NCBI GenBank assembly: GCA_030704615.1
Contig: CM060733.1
Location: 32,300,001-32,364,000, forward strand
Direction: 5' to 3'
Length of the DNA stretch: 64,000 bases
From: Takakia lepidozioides
Taxonomy: Eukaryota > Streptophyta > Takakiopsida > Takakiales > Takakiaceae
The notes under the pieces were generated by a model, which was not told the DNA's origin, did not search any database, and worked only from the letters and a program-made list of their open reading frames with translations. The position numbers were made by a program, and so were the translations under genes. This document shows positions 44,183-55,890 of the stretch, one piece after another (positions within the stretch are counted from its first letter, which is position 1; each line of letters starts with the position of its first letter).

Positions 44183-44370
44183 TGTGACACAGCCTATCAC
44201 AGCCCAGCGAGGCGCGACACAACATATCACAGCCCAGCACGGAGCAATACAGCCTATCACAGCTTACCACAACGTGTCACAGCCTATCACAGCTTACCAC
44301 AGTGCAACACAGCGTATCATGGCGTACCACAGTATGACACAGCCTGTCACAGCTCAACACAGCCTACTAG
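44090..44370. repeat. CACAGCC spacer repeat, copy B
   Basis: Thirty-base units made of three 10 bp repeats (CACAGCCTAT, CACAGCCCAG, CANGGCGCGA). The pol frame reads through the first units before a stop at 44180. Confidence 0.75.
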
Positions 44371-45075
44371 GGTTACACAATCCATGGAATCAGTGACAGG
44401 TGGACGCAGGATAACTTTAGGGAAATGGCCGGCGGAAGAAAGGACGGAAGCCAGTTTAGAAAGGGACACGTGGAAGTCAGGGTGCAACACACAGCTGAGA
44501 AGGAAGTGCAAGAACAGATGTCATCAAGAAAGAGGACAAGAATGGCCGTCAAAATACCTAATTAGCACGTCAATTCGGATGAATGGCGGGCCCATTAATG
44601 AATACAGAAAAGGGGCAACAGAACAAACGGCAAGTACAGAAAAGCGAAATTCTTGTCACATGTGTTATCCTAGTGGACAGTCCAGCAGGGAAAGTCCACT
44701 AAAGAAAATTAAATCTAAAATCCAGTCACAGCGGTTACAGCCAATCGAAAGCCAGAAAAGGGATCAAGAAATTGGAGGGAATTTAAGCGTAAGAGTCGGC
44801 GTCGTTCTAAGTAACGGTCGTCTCGACGGGACAAACCATCAATGCTATAGCTTTGAAGCTATGGAGGAATTAACAGACTATACGCTCGCAATATTACTTA
44901 CGCAGTGGCATAGGGACGAAACAATAGAGCGGATCTTTTCTCTTGATTGATGCTTGCAAGCCCCGAAGGCTTACAAGAAATTACCCATAGCTTTTTGTGG
45001 CAACCATACGTTTATGTTTTGTGCCCTGCAGGCATTTCTTCAATTGTTATAGCCAAAACATTTCTGTGGGTCTAG

Positions 45076-45742
45076 AATGAAGAGAGTGAGAGGAATGGAG
45101 GAAATCAGGGTGAAGAGCACCACAATCCTGCAGAAACAAACGATTGCTACTCCACAGGCGGTACAGTTACTGAAGGAACTGCGATTGCAAGGATTGCAAA
45201 ACAAAGATTGGACATTGCACCATAGACAGTACATGTGACAATTCTTGCAGAACTTTGAGCCTAAGACATGAGCAACAACGGTGAAGGGAGTTGAATTAGA
45301 AATTACTCCCATATACCTACAACAATTGTTTCAATTGCCAGCAGGTCAGGTGCATGTGGAGGAGCACAGGGCAAGACTGCAAATAGGGGACTTATTCCAA
45401 GAAGGGAGTTTCTTTAAAACTCAGGGTTATGCTTGTACCAAGGCCGTGTACCCAGGGCTAAAGGAGGTAGGACAGGTATTGAACGTTCTGTTTGCCATGA
45501 AACAGAACCAATAGTATTTGAGCAGATCCTTCACAGAGGAAATACTCAAAGCCCTGAGAGGAGAAGAGGTAGAATGGGCGGACATAATGTACAACGCACT
45601 GGTAGAGGAGATGAAAAGATTACAGGGTACTGCCGCAAAGTCTCCTATCATAGTGTCTGGCCCAATCATTGCTCAAATAATTCTTGATTCTGGCATACTT
45701 GATGCTCGAGAAAGAAAGGAGATGGGAGTGCTTTTGTGGTGA
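45076..45742 (+). pseudogene. Extra ORF of gypsy B, 5' part only
   Basis: Corresponds to 37941-38590 of copy A. It carries the same TGA (after HHRQYM, near 45236) and the same TAG (after MKQNQ, near 45512), then FTEEILKALRGEEVEWADIMYN. It ends at 45732 where unrelated sequence begins. Confidence 0.7.
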
Positions 45743-47153
45743 GTTGTGATCCACGAGCCTGCCAAGCCCTCCGACCCATTAATAAGCATGATGGAAATGG
45801 CGCGATCAGGGCCCTTGAGCAATCCATAGATTATGGGTGTGATTTTCACCCAATTTTCACCACAGCCAAGCTGCGCCTCACTGCATTCTCCGGAGTCCAT
45901 TCACACAACTTCAAATTAACAAAAAGAGCGCAGGTCCAAGCATCTAGTTGCCAGATTAATGAGGCGCTCATCCTCCGAATCATAGTAGGGACAGAAATAA
46001 AAAACTGCTGGAGGGTAATGAGAGGGGGGGCTCCCTTGTTCCCGTGGCAGCAGAATGAGACGAGGTTTTGGTGGCGGCGATGAGACGGAGGGTGAGCCAA
46101 TCCTCGTTCTTTTGTTGTTGCGTTCCATCGAGGGCGCCGGGAGAGAGGCCGTTGTAGTGCTTGCATCCCGAGAGCGCGAAGGAGAAAGAGGAATCACCGG
46201 GGCACTTCTACTTTCGGATGGGGGTACCCTTGGATTTGGAACTTGAGCCTGAGTTGTGAATTCGGGTTTGTTCCTTCGGGGATAGTCTGCCTTCACATGC
46301 GCCTCTCCGTTGCATTCATAACAAATAATGCTCAGTGTCTCTTCTTTGATTTGCACAGAAATATAAGCACCATCTTGAGTTGGCAATTTGATCGCATTTC
46401 CAATTGTAGCTGATTCTGGCATTAGGTCAACAATTTTCGGAACTCTGCTACCTTTCCCACTGTCGAACAGCAAGGGGTCCTGGTCCATGCTCAGTACTGC
46501 ATCATCTATGGGATCAAACACATTCAAAGACCCAATGTATGATCCGAAATGAGTACCAATTTCTGGTAGAGAGGCTAGGTAGTTGTCAGGCAAAAAAGGC
46601 AGCGCGATAATTCTTGGTTTGTAAGTGTTGCCTTCTTTGTGCCCCCATACAGGTGACCACGGGAAAATATGAACTTTGAATCTGGACTTGCGGGTATTGA
46701 AGGCCAGGGCACGGTCTGCCTCTTCCTTCGTGCCAAATTTGACAGTGTAGAATCCCCTTCCCATTGAGTGGCAGAAGTGATGCGAGAGCCCCCCATGAGC
46801 CCCTAAGTGTTATGTGATCCATTTCCTGCCTTGTCTTTGTCCCTAGGCCGTCCTGGAAAATGCAATAGAATTCCATGCTGCATCATTTTTGTAGAGTGAG
46901 CTCTAAGACACTATAGATCCAATGAGATCACATCCTGAGAATCTGCATTGGGGGCCACCGATTCCACCCATGGGACCATGTCCATGCATTGTGAGGGACC
47001 TGCTAGCTTGGGATCCTTGCCAAGAATGGACGAGACTGGGGTTGATGCTGAGCTTCGGGGAACCCAACTTCCTCTCCCTCTAGAGCTTGAACCAGGACCA
47101 AATCTTTTCTTGCGTGAAGGGGCTCCTCTAGATGCCATAGAACGAGAAAGCAA
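45733..47153 (-). pseudogene. L1-type non-LTR retrotransposon ORF1 (fragment)
   Basis: The main frame is 45916-46764: GRGFYTVKFGTKEEADRAL and RFKVHIFPWSPVWGHKEGN resemble the DUF4283-like domain of plant L1 ORF1 proteins. A zinc knuckle near 46310 follows (CYECNGEAHVKADYPRR). A Pro/Ser/Arg-rich tail comes after it. Upstream frames 46911-47153 (Ser/Arg-rich) and 46790-46876 look like the N-terminal part after frame changes. The last zinc-knuckle Cys is Tyr. The frame loses coherence below 45916, and no reverse transcriptase is seen. Confidence 0.65.
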
Positions 47154-48052
47154 GAGATCTCACAAGACAGAACACCAACACATAGCAGGAGGGAAGTAAG
47201 CCAGAGGAGGGTGAAGCATCACCTTATAAGCGCTTCGGGGATAGTGGTCATCTTGTGCTTCGAAGCACGGGGAGTAGGACACAAGGAGAGAAAAATTATG
47301 TGACTCTGCGCTGAAGTCAAGGTGAAGGCTTGTTGTGGATGCTATTTTCTTCTCCGGCCTCTGGTGTCCCATGAGCCATGTGAGTTTTGCACCTCTCTAT
47401 GGCCTAGTTACCTTGAAAGGGGGTCAGTGTTGGAAGGGTACATAGGTTCCCGGGCTTCTTGAATTTTAATTTACCCGCAGGATAAAATGTTGTCTGATAA
47501 AATGGACCCAGGATAAAATCAAGTGATTGACTAAGACATAATAAATAAATAATTTTATTTATTATTTATTATTATTTTCAGAACGGGGGATTGTGAAGCA
47601 AGATTCCGACCCCAGGGGGGTTATTCCACTTCCTCTACTGGTTTAGCTTAGGAACATAGGAATGTAGTCTATAAAGCAGACTTTGCCAAGATGACGGAAT
47701 CTCTCGTAGAGGAGGAGTCATGCTCTTGCACAATAGATGTTGCAATGGTTTGCTTTCTTTGTACAATAGAAGGCGTCGGGCAACATCATTCTGCTCGGTA
47801 AGCTGCATGTTCGAGGAATACAATGGGCTCGCTAGAATCCTCGAACAGGCAGCTTACCAAGCATAATGGTGTTGCCCGGCGCCTTCAATGGCATTAACCC
47901 TAAACGCCCAGATCGACACATTTTGGGTCGCACCTTGTTTTTCAAATAGCCATATCTTCATGGATCCGTACCTGATTGGATTTTGGTATACAACAAAATT
48001 ATAGCCCTCAAGTCGGGCTTTCCAATGGCACCTACCCGAGGCTGATTGGTGT
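47154..48052. other. Intergenic; AT-rich block and a foldback
   Basis: No coding signal. An AATAAATAAATAATTTTATTTATTATT block lies near 47540-47580. The foldback at 47769-47886 is described separately. Confidence 0.5.
47769..47886. repeat. Foldback: 49 bp inverted repeat with 20 bp loop
   Basis: Arm 47769-47817 (GAAGGCGTCGGGCAAC...) pairs with 47838-47886 at 44 of 49 positions. The loop is 47818-47837. The shape would suit a MIRNA-like precursor or a small foldback transposon. No target duplication was identified. Confidence 0.65.
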
Positions 48053-48440
48053 TGTCATGCACCTAAGCATCGTGCCACAACATACATCGTTGTCCACCAT
48101 ACATTCTAAGCACACAATCCTAGAAAGCTATGCCATAATGATAATGAAAGTGAACACAAGGGAAACACTCCACTCATGAATACACTCAATCACATAAACT
48201 AAGTCAAGCTAAGGGCACCCTTGCTAAGGGAATCCACCCTACAAAGCCCTCAACACACTCCCTCTCAATACCTAGAGCTATGGAGGTGAGAGAGGCTCAT
48301 GGAGGCTCAACTACAAGAAGATGAGCCCTCCTCAACGCTCACAAGGGGAAAACCATCCCCATGTCCCAAGTGAGGTTTGACACCTCACTTGGCATGTGAG
48401 GCCAAATGAAGTCCCAACACACAAAATACAAATATAAATA
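48053..48440 (+). repeat. LTR-like sequence of an unidentified retrotransposon
   Basis: Starts TGTCATGCACCTAAGCATCG and contains the blocks shared with 1209-1549 (LTR piece) and 50091-50121 (LTR start). A diverged relative is near 61730-62100. The right end is not fixed. Confidence 0.55.
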
Positions 48441-49526
48441 TCCAAAATGTCCTAGTTAACTAGAAGTAGGTAATTCTAGTTAACCAGGACTAAAACCATG
48501 ACAGTGTAGATGGCAAGAAGTTATGGTTGATTTCGGGGAAATCGTCAGTGGATATGGTTTGCCTGCTCCCCGAATCTTGGGCAATGTTGCGGGTACCCGC
48601 CCACGGCTGGCACGTCGGGTTGAAGGACAGGGTGAGGTGGCCCGCCCACCATCGGGCAGGCCGTGCACCCGCCATTACCCGCGGTCTCTCTCTAAATTTG
48701 TGACTGCGCGCAAAGCTCAAGAGTGCTCCTTAGTTAGCTGGAGATTGTGAGCTTCACTGCTTGAGTTCAGTGGGGTGCGCCTTTGCATTTATAACAGGAG
48801 GCATGCCATGGAACACCATCGCCACAGAGGCTTCTACAAAATTGTTATATGATCTACTCGATTGTTTTCATTTCCATCAACTGCTCTTCTTTGGTTTTGT
48901 TTGTCTTTTGCATTTTGCTTTGTGTGTGTGATTTCTACTCTTGCATGGTGAGATTCATTTTAGATTTGCTTGCCACTAATTTCCAAGATGGGCAGGAGCT
49001 TTGCATCTGATGACTTTGCCCATCTGCCTAAACATTTTCATTTCTCTGCTCTTGTCATTGATGCTGGGCGGGAGAAGTAGGGGCCTCTACATCCCAGAGA
49101 CGCAAGATTGTGTCTATGTTGCAGCCACATTATTGCTTGATTAGGTCCCATCCCCAAGTGCGCCTTACCTTGGCCACCTATGCCTTTGCCAAAGAACTGG
49201 CGTTTTCTTTGGCGCTACCAAGTTGCCAAACTATAATCTGGCCTCAACGCTTGAGTCTTGGAAGTAAGGATCATGACACAAGGATATGACAACAAACATG
49301 TGTAGTTCCACTTCCACTTGAGCAATGTGCACCGAGATCTGGTACCAGTGAAGGAATATCTCTTGAAGCACAGGTGATTGGACTTATCGTCGTGTTTGAG
49401 GGTTCTATAGAGGGATTCAGTGCAGCTGTGAACTATCAATTGTGAGAGAAGATCTGGCCTGATCACAATGACGCCTCCCCAAAATCACAGAAGAGAGCTC
49501 ACCTCAGAGATATCTTCCAAGATCCC

Positions 49527-50097
49527 TTGTTTGCCGATTGTTTCCCAAACCCCAAGAAGGCACATGAAGCAGTTGGCTTGGATGAAGTTGGCTCGGATGA
49601 AGGGCCATTCGATAATCTCTCCCGAATTATTGATCTCGCAGGTAGCTCCTCATGTCAAAGTTCCCTAGATGCCACAAGCTCACTCACCTCCGCTAGGATC
49701 GTCCTCAACTCTTCCACTAGATCTGAGACGAAGTCGGGTTTGTTCCTTGCGAGTTGCGTGACATCTCCGGCTCCAACTGGGATGCCATCGAGTGACGCTC
49801 CAAATTTGGGTATGTCTTCTTCTCCCGGTTGCAGTTTTGAATTAATTGGAAATTGGCAATCGACTCCAAATCATGATAAAGGAAAAACCCATATCTTTGA
49901 GGGAAGTCACGATCGTGCAATCACCATGTCTTCCACTGCTGGGTTTGAAAATATGTGTTGGTCACCTCCTAAACATGGTCTTTCTTCATCGCCTCAAGTA
50001 AATGCCGTTCATCCTGAATCTGGTCCATCTGATCAATATATTGGTGGATTTACTGTAGGAAGCCCGCATAAGCTTTCTTCTGTTTGCCCTGTCGTGC
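49527..50097 (+). CDS. Ser-rich ORF of unknown function
   Basis: An open frame of about 190 codons from MFADCFPNPKKAHEAVG, Ser/Thr/Pro-rich, running into the LTR start at 50091, after which the frame encodes LTR sequence. It could be the last part of a retrotransposon ORF just before its LTR. No domain is recognised, and a chance frame is possible. Confidence 0.3.
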
Positions 50098-50121
50098 ACC
50101 TAAGCATCGTGCCACAACATA
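50091..50121 (+). repeat. LTR start interrupted by a CACTA terminus
   Basis: TGTCGTGCACCTAAGCATCG and onwards is the first 31 bases of the LTR-like family. It stops at ...ACAACATA, where CACTACAACAG begins. Confidence 0.7.
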
Positions 50122-50830
50122 CACTACAACAGATGAGCGTTTTTATGACTTCACATATGACTATTTTTTCAGTCTTATATGCGTTCATGACTACATCAAT
50201 TTGTAGTGAAAAAAGCCCTGTCATAGCGACTAGTCTTTAGGACTGTGTTTTGCGAGTCATATCCATGACTACTTGCGTGGCACCTGGAGTCCTGCTGCAG
50301 AGAGGGTTGCAGTCACAACTATATGACTAATATATGACTACATTGTCTGTTGAGCGCTGCCTACATGGAGAGGCTTCAGCGGGACACGTGCGCCACTGCG
50401 CAAGCGACACGTAGTGCATTCGTCAGGGGATATATGACTATATGTCTGCAAAGTGATGCCTACATGGAGAGGCGACGGATGGACACGTGCGCCACTGCTG
50501 ATTTTGACATGTCACGACTTCTTGCCATGATCATATGACTACATGTCTGCACAGTGATGCCTACATGGAGAGGCGCTAGCGAGACACGTGTGCTATGACA
50601 GATTTCACACGTGGTGACTACATGACTCGCTTATATGACTACAGGGATGTCACATGGAGAGTTGTTAGCGGGAAACACCTGTTGCACTTGAGATGTGACT
50701 GTGGCACACAGACAAAATATATGACTAGCATATATGACTACGGATCTTTACACGTGGTGAAAATATGGATAAAGAATGTCGTGTCATATATGTGATGCCA
50801 CGTGTCATCAAGATTGTTTTCCGAAATAGT
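50122..50830. mobile_element. CACTA element, left terminus and subterminal repeats
   Basis: CACTACAACAGATGAGCG at 50122 matches the terminus at 1550. About 15 copies of TATGACTA or CATGACT and several CACGTGCGCCACTG blocks follow up to about 50800. No transposase and no opposite end are seen, so this is a partial or non-autonomous copy. Confidence 0.75.
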
Positions 50831-51132
50831 TTATATTTTAATGTTCATATTTTTTTTTTAGTTTTCATTTAATATTTAAAAGAACAGGGAGATTGCAGCC
50901 TTGGATTTTTTTTTAAATGGTATTATTTTTTTAATATTAATTATTTAAAATGAAAGTGACTTAAATGATTTAAAATCTTCATTACATGGTGAAATTCCAC
51001 ATGAAAACAGAATGGATTCCCTTCTGCATACTATCAACCACAAGGAGAATGAAAATAGTCAACTACAGGGCAATACAAGCCCTATAAATCACATTACAAA
51101 AATCCAAATGAGACCAATATCCCAATGGACAT

Positions 51133-51297
51133 CTCAAAAGCCCGGGGGGTGCACTCCAGCCAATATGTACCAGCCACGTGCGTGCACAGGAGGGGGTATT
51201 TTAAACCCCTCCATGTACAACATTATACATATAGAAGGGGGTTTATATCACCTTTTAAATATAATCTTACAGGAGGGGTTACTAAAGTTTTAGGAGT
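51133..51297. repeat. Second copy of the GCCCGGGGGG terminus, no transposase
   Basis: AGCCCGGGGGGTGCACTCC near 51142, then CCACGTGCGTG and AGGGGGT or CCCCTCC repeats to 51285. It matches the terminal region at 26018 in layout. It may be a short non-autonomous copy. Confidence 0.6.
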
Positions 51298-51400
51298 AGT
51301 CTAGTGGTAAGGCGTAGAATGTAGCGTGACACATCGCGGGATCAATCGCGATGCATTGTTTTTTTGCTTTTCTTTTTTTTTTTTTCTTTTCTCCCCGTGA
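51298..51400 (+). ncRNA. tRNA-derived SINE-like sequence
   Basis: TAGTCTAGTGGTAAGGC (51298-51314) resembles an internal A box, and GGGATCAATCGCG about 30 bases later resembles a B box. A T-rich tract follows (51358-51390), as plant SINEs often end. It does not fold as a full tRNA by eye, so a SINE or a tRNA fragment is more likely. Confidence 0.4.
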
Positions 51401-52179
51401 TCTGTCTCCCGCGGGCTCTCTTTTCCCCCCTCCTCCCCCGCACCCCTTCCGTGTTAGCATGGTCTTAGCATGCCATGAGCTTTGTGACCCCCCCTCTCCT
51501 TTCTTGTTTCTTTTTTCTTCTTATCCCATAAGATCTTTGAGCTTCCTGCAGCCATTGTGAAGTACAATCGCATTCTACCAAGATTTGGCGTTTGCAGAAT
51601 AGTGGCACCCTTCCATGGCCTAAGCATACTCAACAAGGCCTGGCTCCGGAGGCGGAGGCCTGAGACAGAAGCTTCAGTTCATCTTGTGGCTCCTGAGAAC
51701 CTGGTCGCTATCCTCTCATTGGCGTCTGGTAGCACCTACTGGTCCTAAGTTTGGTCATCGGGTTTGGGTTTTGATTCAGGTATGTCCAAACATTGGTCGA
51801 TTGTTCGGAAGAACTTTAGGTCTAGTTTGCCACTGCAGCCAAATGCGCATGATTTGATAGTAATGTGCCCCATGAATGCGGAGGACTAAATTCTTTCCCA
51901 AACCAAATCCAACACAATGGGAATTTGGTTGAAGGGCATAATCATAGCCCTACTGTACTCCCTTGCAGCCGGAGTTTTAGGTGGGTTAAAAGTAGCATTC
52001 CCCCATACCTCAGGCTGTGTAGGCTGTGGTGGTGGCTGTAGTAACCACCGGGTCAGTTACTGGCACAGTGACCTGTTGTGGTGTTGGTGGCAACTGGCTC
52101 TGTACCATTGGAATCTCCTGCACCTCCTGTGAAGAAGACTAAAAAGCTAAAGTTCTCGCTTTTAAATAAGAAGCCATTA

Positions 52180-54050
52180 GCTGTTCCTCAAGTACACAGA
52201 CTCTCTTGTCGATATTTGAAGTGAGGTCCCTCCACTTGAGTCTGCAGGTCGTCTACATCCTCTCCCTGTAACTCCGCTATCCTACTATAGACATTGTCTT
52301 AAATAGTTGTGGCATGTTCTGCACTTGCAGTCTGAGCTCATTCATCTCGCTTTGGGTGAGCTTTCGTGGTGCTTTGCCCTCCACTAGCCCTTTGTGCTAA
52401 CCAGACCTGCCAATAAGGTGGTTTATCCACCAAGTTGCTTGTGGTACTTCTGAGAGTCTGCTTCTCTCTGAGTTTGTACATATCCTAAACTGCTGTTGTA
52501 AAGCCTCCATGCGCTTCGCATGAGGTTCAACCAAATTCGCATAGGCAGCAAGCAGATTATGGCTTCCTTCCAAGCCTTGTTAGCGACAAAGATTCATTTT
52601 CTATTGGCCATGACCGTTTGTTGTAACTCCAGGATTGTGCCTCTCTTGTCAGCTTCAACCTGCCTGTATTGCTTGAAAGTATCCTCATTGCGACAGATTG
52701 TATTCTTCTTCATATCGACAATGAGTTTCACTTGCTCAACATTTTCTGCCTCTCTCTGCCTTCGTACATCTTTCCGCTTGACGTTTTATTTCTATTGTAG
52801 ATTGGTCAAGTATAGTTGTGAGTGTAGCACATTGTATGGCCATCCTGTCCATGCACTGTCTGCAACTCCGTATGTAGTGCATTCACTTCTTGCAACTTGT
52901 TGTTTCCATGCTTCACCTGCATTTGGTATAGCTGTTGCTTATGTGCTTCGTGCAACTGGTCTTCGCGCGAGGCCTGCTTCAATCAGTTGTTCCTTGGCCA
53001 TTGCAAAGCCGTTTCTCTGTACTCTCCAAGTCCTTGCTGCATCTTGAGAGTTACCTCTTCATCGACCACCTTGTTTGCACACTCAGTGGCTAGTCGAGCC
53101 TCAAACTCCTCTCCTGAGTTCCTCTCTTCAAATCGTGTCAATTGGGTATTTGGAACATGGGATTTGACATAAGTCCCCAACAAATTAAGTGTCCTGCTTA
53201 TGGAACTCATAAGCATGGCTGTTGAGGGTCATCATGGTGAGCTTGCTGCTGTTCTCCCTGATCCTCACAGTGTGATGCCTCAACAAACCACTCAGGCCAT
53301 TGTCCCACCAGATTTTCTTCCTGAACCACTTCATCCGTCACCGGTGCTGCAGTGTCTTGACATTCTACCTGTTGGTACCTCCGGCACAGGTGTGTGTATT
53401 ATATGCACCGCAGGGTTTTTTTCTGGACAATTGTTGCACCTCTGGAATCACTGTCTCCTTGACCAGACCAGAATATTCATAGAGAAGGTCCCCCTTCTCA
53501 ATTTCTGCCACAACCTGTGTCTGTAGTGGGAATATCTAACCCTTCTTTCTCCAAATCATTATTTCTTTTGGTGGAACTGGCATGGACAACTTGTGGTAAC
53601 TCTGTGACAGGCCCGATCATCTGGCTAATGTGGCTGTGATACTGAAGTAACTTCCTCTTCCCTCTCTGAAGGTCCCCGCGTCCAATAATAGCAGTTCTCT
53701 CTGTGCTGTTGTGCCCCTTCTTGCACAAGAGCTTGGGAAACATTATCATGCGGATTCCGTGAAGTGAATGGATCCGCCACTACAGTCTTTCCCCGCCTCT
53801 GTCTCTTAGTTTGGGGTTGCCCTGCCAGTCCACACTCACTGTGTGAAGAGCCTTGCTCCCTCTTCATTGGCAGTGGTTTAGCAACTCCAAGGCAGTGGAA
53901 CTCTGCCTCAAGTTGGTGGGCACCCTCTTCGCGGAACAACCCTTTGAGTTCATGCCTATCCAACGACACCACCGGTCCCACTTGGGGCATTCTGGGACAA
54001 CTCCACTGAGTTTGATTCAGCCTCCACAGTTCATGTGCTGCTCGCTTTCA
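52180..54050 (-). pseudogene. Third, inverted and decayed copy of the gypsy extra ORF
   Basis: The reverse strand matches 38590-40140 of copy A in order: KRQRRGKTVVADPF (near 53790), SISRTLNLLGTYVKSHVP (near 53180) and the coiled-coil region (52550-53000). Many indels break it. It continues past the point where copy A is cut (40140), through AELQGEDVDDLQTQVEG near 52270, so it shows what the true C-terminus of the extra ORF was like. Confidence 0.7.
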
Positions 54051-54059
54051 AATGGAAGA

Positions 54060-54960
54060 ACTTGGGTGGAGAAAGCCTAGGAAAAATCTATTTTCTTGGA
54101 TCACTAGACTGGCAGTGACAGAGAATACAGTGGAGGTGCAGCCCTCAGGCAGTTTCCCCTCCTCGGGAGTTATGAATGGAGCAGGAAGACGCTCATCGCT
54201 GGTTTCATCCTTACGGAGGCTATCCTCGGTATTCCGCTAGCTCCATCTCCATCTCCAGCATCTTCACCAGTCCCTAGCAATGAGTCGGCAGGGGGTTTCC
54301 TGCCATACGCCAGTTCGTCGAAGAAAAACCACCAGGCCTCGTCATCTGTTACATCCCCCTCAGCTCATGGGGGCTCCTCTTTGGTAAGCACCGCTTACTC
54401 AGCCATCCCTGTCTTCTTCAGCTGCCCATCTCCCCTGCCTGGCAGATATCGAGTGTTGGCTGGCCGGGGGGAATGCTTGCGCGTGAGCCCAGCCAGGCTC
54501 ACGCCACGTCAGCAAGGTTTCCCACGTGCAAGACCTAATTCTGCGGATGCCACCTATTTTCGCGGAACTGTAGGACGTACTACGCCCCAGATTTGCCAAC
54601 ATTAATTTCCGAGAAGTCTCATCCCTCATCCAAATCTTAGTCGGATGAGAAATCACGGGTGGTTTGTGGATGATTTTTGTCCACGGGCCGTGCGATATTT
54701 TCAGAGAGTACAATGTCATGTTGCCGTAATGAACACGATGGAGAATGAGTTTGTTCTAACGAAGTTCCGTCCCCCATTCACATCCATTTTTCATGATAGA
54801 CATTCCTCCCAGACAAACAAACACCAGGAAATCCCTAAAAGCGTCTTTGCGGTTCATGAAAAAACATGATGCAGAACATGTTGGCAAGACTTGCAATGCA
54901 AGACACGAAATGCAGAACAACAGGGCCAACAACCATACAAAATGCAAAAAACATTGTCCT
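54060..54960. other. No gene recognised
   Basis: Short frames only; none shows family features. It may be retrotransposon leader sequence. Confidence 0.4.
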
Positions 54961-54961
54961 A

Positions 54962-55890
54962 AAAAAGAAGCTTTCATTTTGAAATCAAGGTTGCGTCAAC
55001 GCAAGGTTGATTTGCCATCACCCCTCCCAGGAAAAAGAAAAAAGAAAAGAAAAAAAAAAACACTTTTCATTTCTCAAATCAAGGTTGTGTCAACGTAAGG
55101 TTTGATTTGCATCACCCCCAGGGAGTAAAAAAAATAAAAAATAAAAAATGAATGCTTTCATTTCTCAATCAAGGTTGCAACAATGCAAGGTTTGATTTGC
55201 ATCACTCCCCAAGGAGGAAAAAAAAAGAACTCCTCAAAAATGAATGCTTTCATTCTCAAATCAGATTGTGTCAACAACAAGGTTGATTTGCATCACCCCC
55301 CCAAGGGAGTCAAAAAATCAAAAATCAAAAAATGGGTGCTTTCATTTCCTCAAATCAAGGTTGCGTCAACGCAAGGTTGATTTTGCATCACCCCCCCAGG
55401 GGAGAAATAAAAAATAAAAAATAAAATGAAGTCGTATGTCCTGTGTCCGGTGTATGTCACGTCATCAATTGTGTTGGCTGCCGCGCGCAGTCTACCATTT
55501 GTTTTGCAATTTGTTCCTCAAACTCCATTTGTGTTTCATTTATTAATTTTGCGAACAATCACCATTCAAGAAGATCCCATCCACATTCAATGAAACATTC
55601 CCCTCGGGAAAATCAACAACCTCGTGTTAATACAAGGTCTTTCAATTTTTTTTCTCTTTTCTCTGAAAATCAACCTCGTGTAACACAAGGTTGATTTTCA
55701 GTTTCTAGGAACTCACCCACCTCCGTGTTTAATTACAAGGTTCTTTCAAGTTTCTCTGAATCAACCTCGTGGTTAACACAAGTTTGATTTTCAGTTTCTA
55801 GGAAAAAATCACAATCAAACCTCGTCTAATATACAAAGGTTTCATTTCAGTTCTTCTGAATCAACATCTCGTGTTAACACAAGGTTGATC
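54962..55890. repeat. Tandem repeats around CAAGGTTG / CAACCTTG-like palindromic units
   Basis: Five units of about 80-95 bp (54962-55420) contain TCAAGGTTGCGTCAACGCAA and TTGATTTGCATCACCCCC, separated by A-rich spacers. From 55610 to 55890 a related short unit (ATCAACCTCGTGTTAACACA) recurs at least four times. Confidence 0.7.

Larger units (their letters stand above)
41125..45732 (+). mobile_element. Ty3/gypsy copy B, truncated at both ends
   Basis: Matches copy A from 34452 onwards with very few differences. The 5' end is cut inside the pol N-terminal region at 41125. The 3' end is cut at 45732, in the extra ORF, where L1-type sequence begins. Copy B keeps about 250 bp (near 44570-44825) that copy A lacks between its CACAGCC spacer and the extra ORF. 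Confidence 0.85.

Noticed and set aside
1550-50126. One giant CACTA element with ends at 1550 and 50122
   Set aside because: Both sequences read CACTA in the same direction with LTR flank on the left. A single element needs the second end inverted.
51298-51372. A functional tRNA gene
   Set aside because: The A-box and B-box likeness is there, but no acceptor or anticodon stem pairs by eye, and a T-rich tail suggests a SINE.
51557-51748. A small gene (63 codons)
   Set aside because: No family features, splice context or neighbours support it; left as a chance frame.
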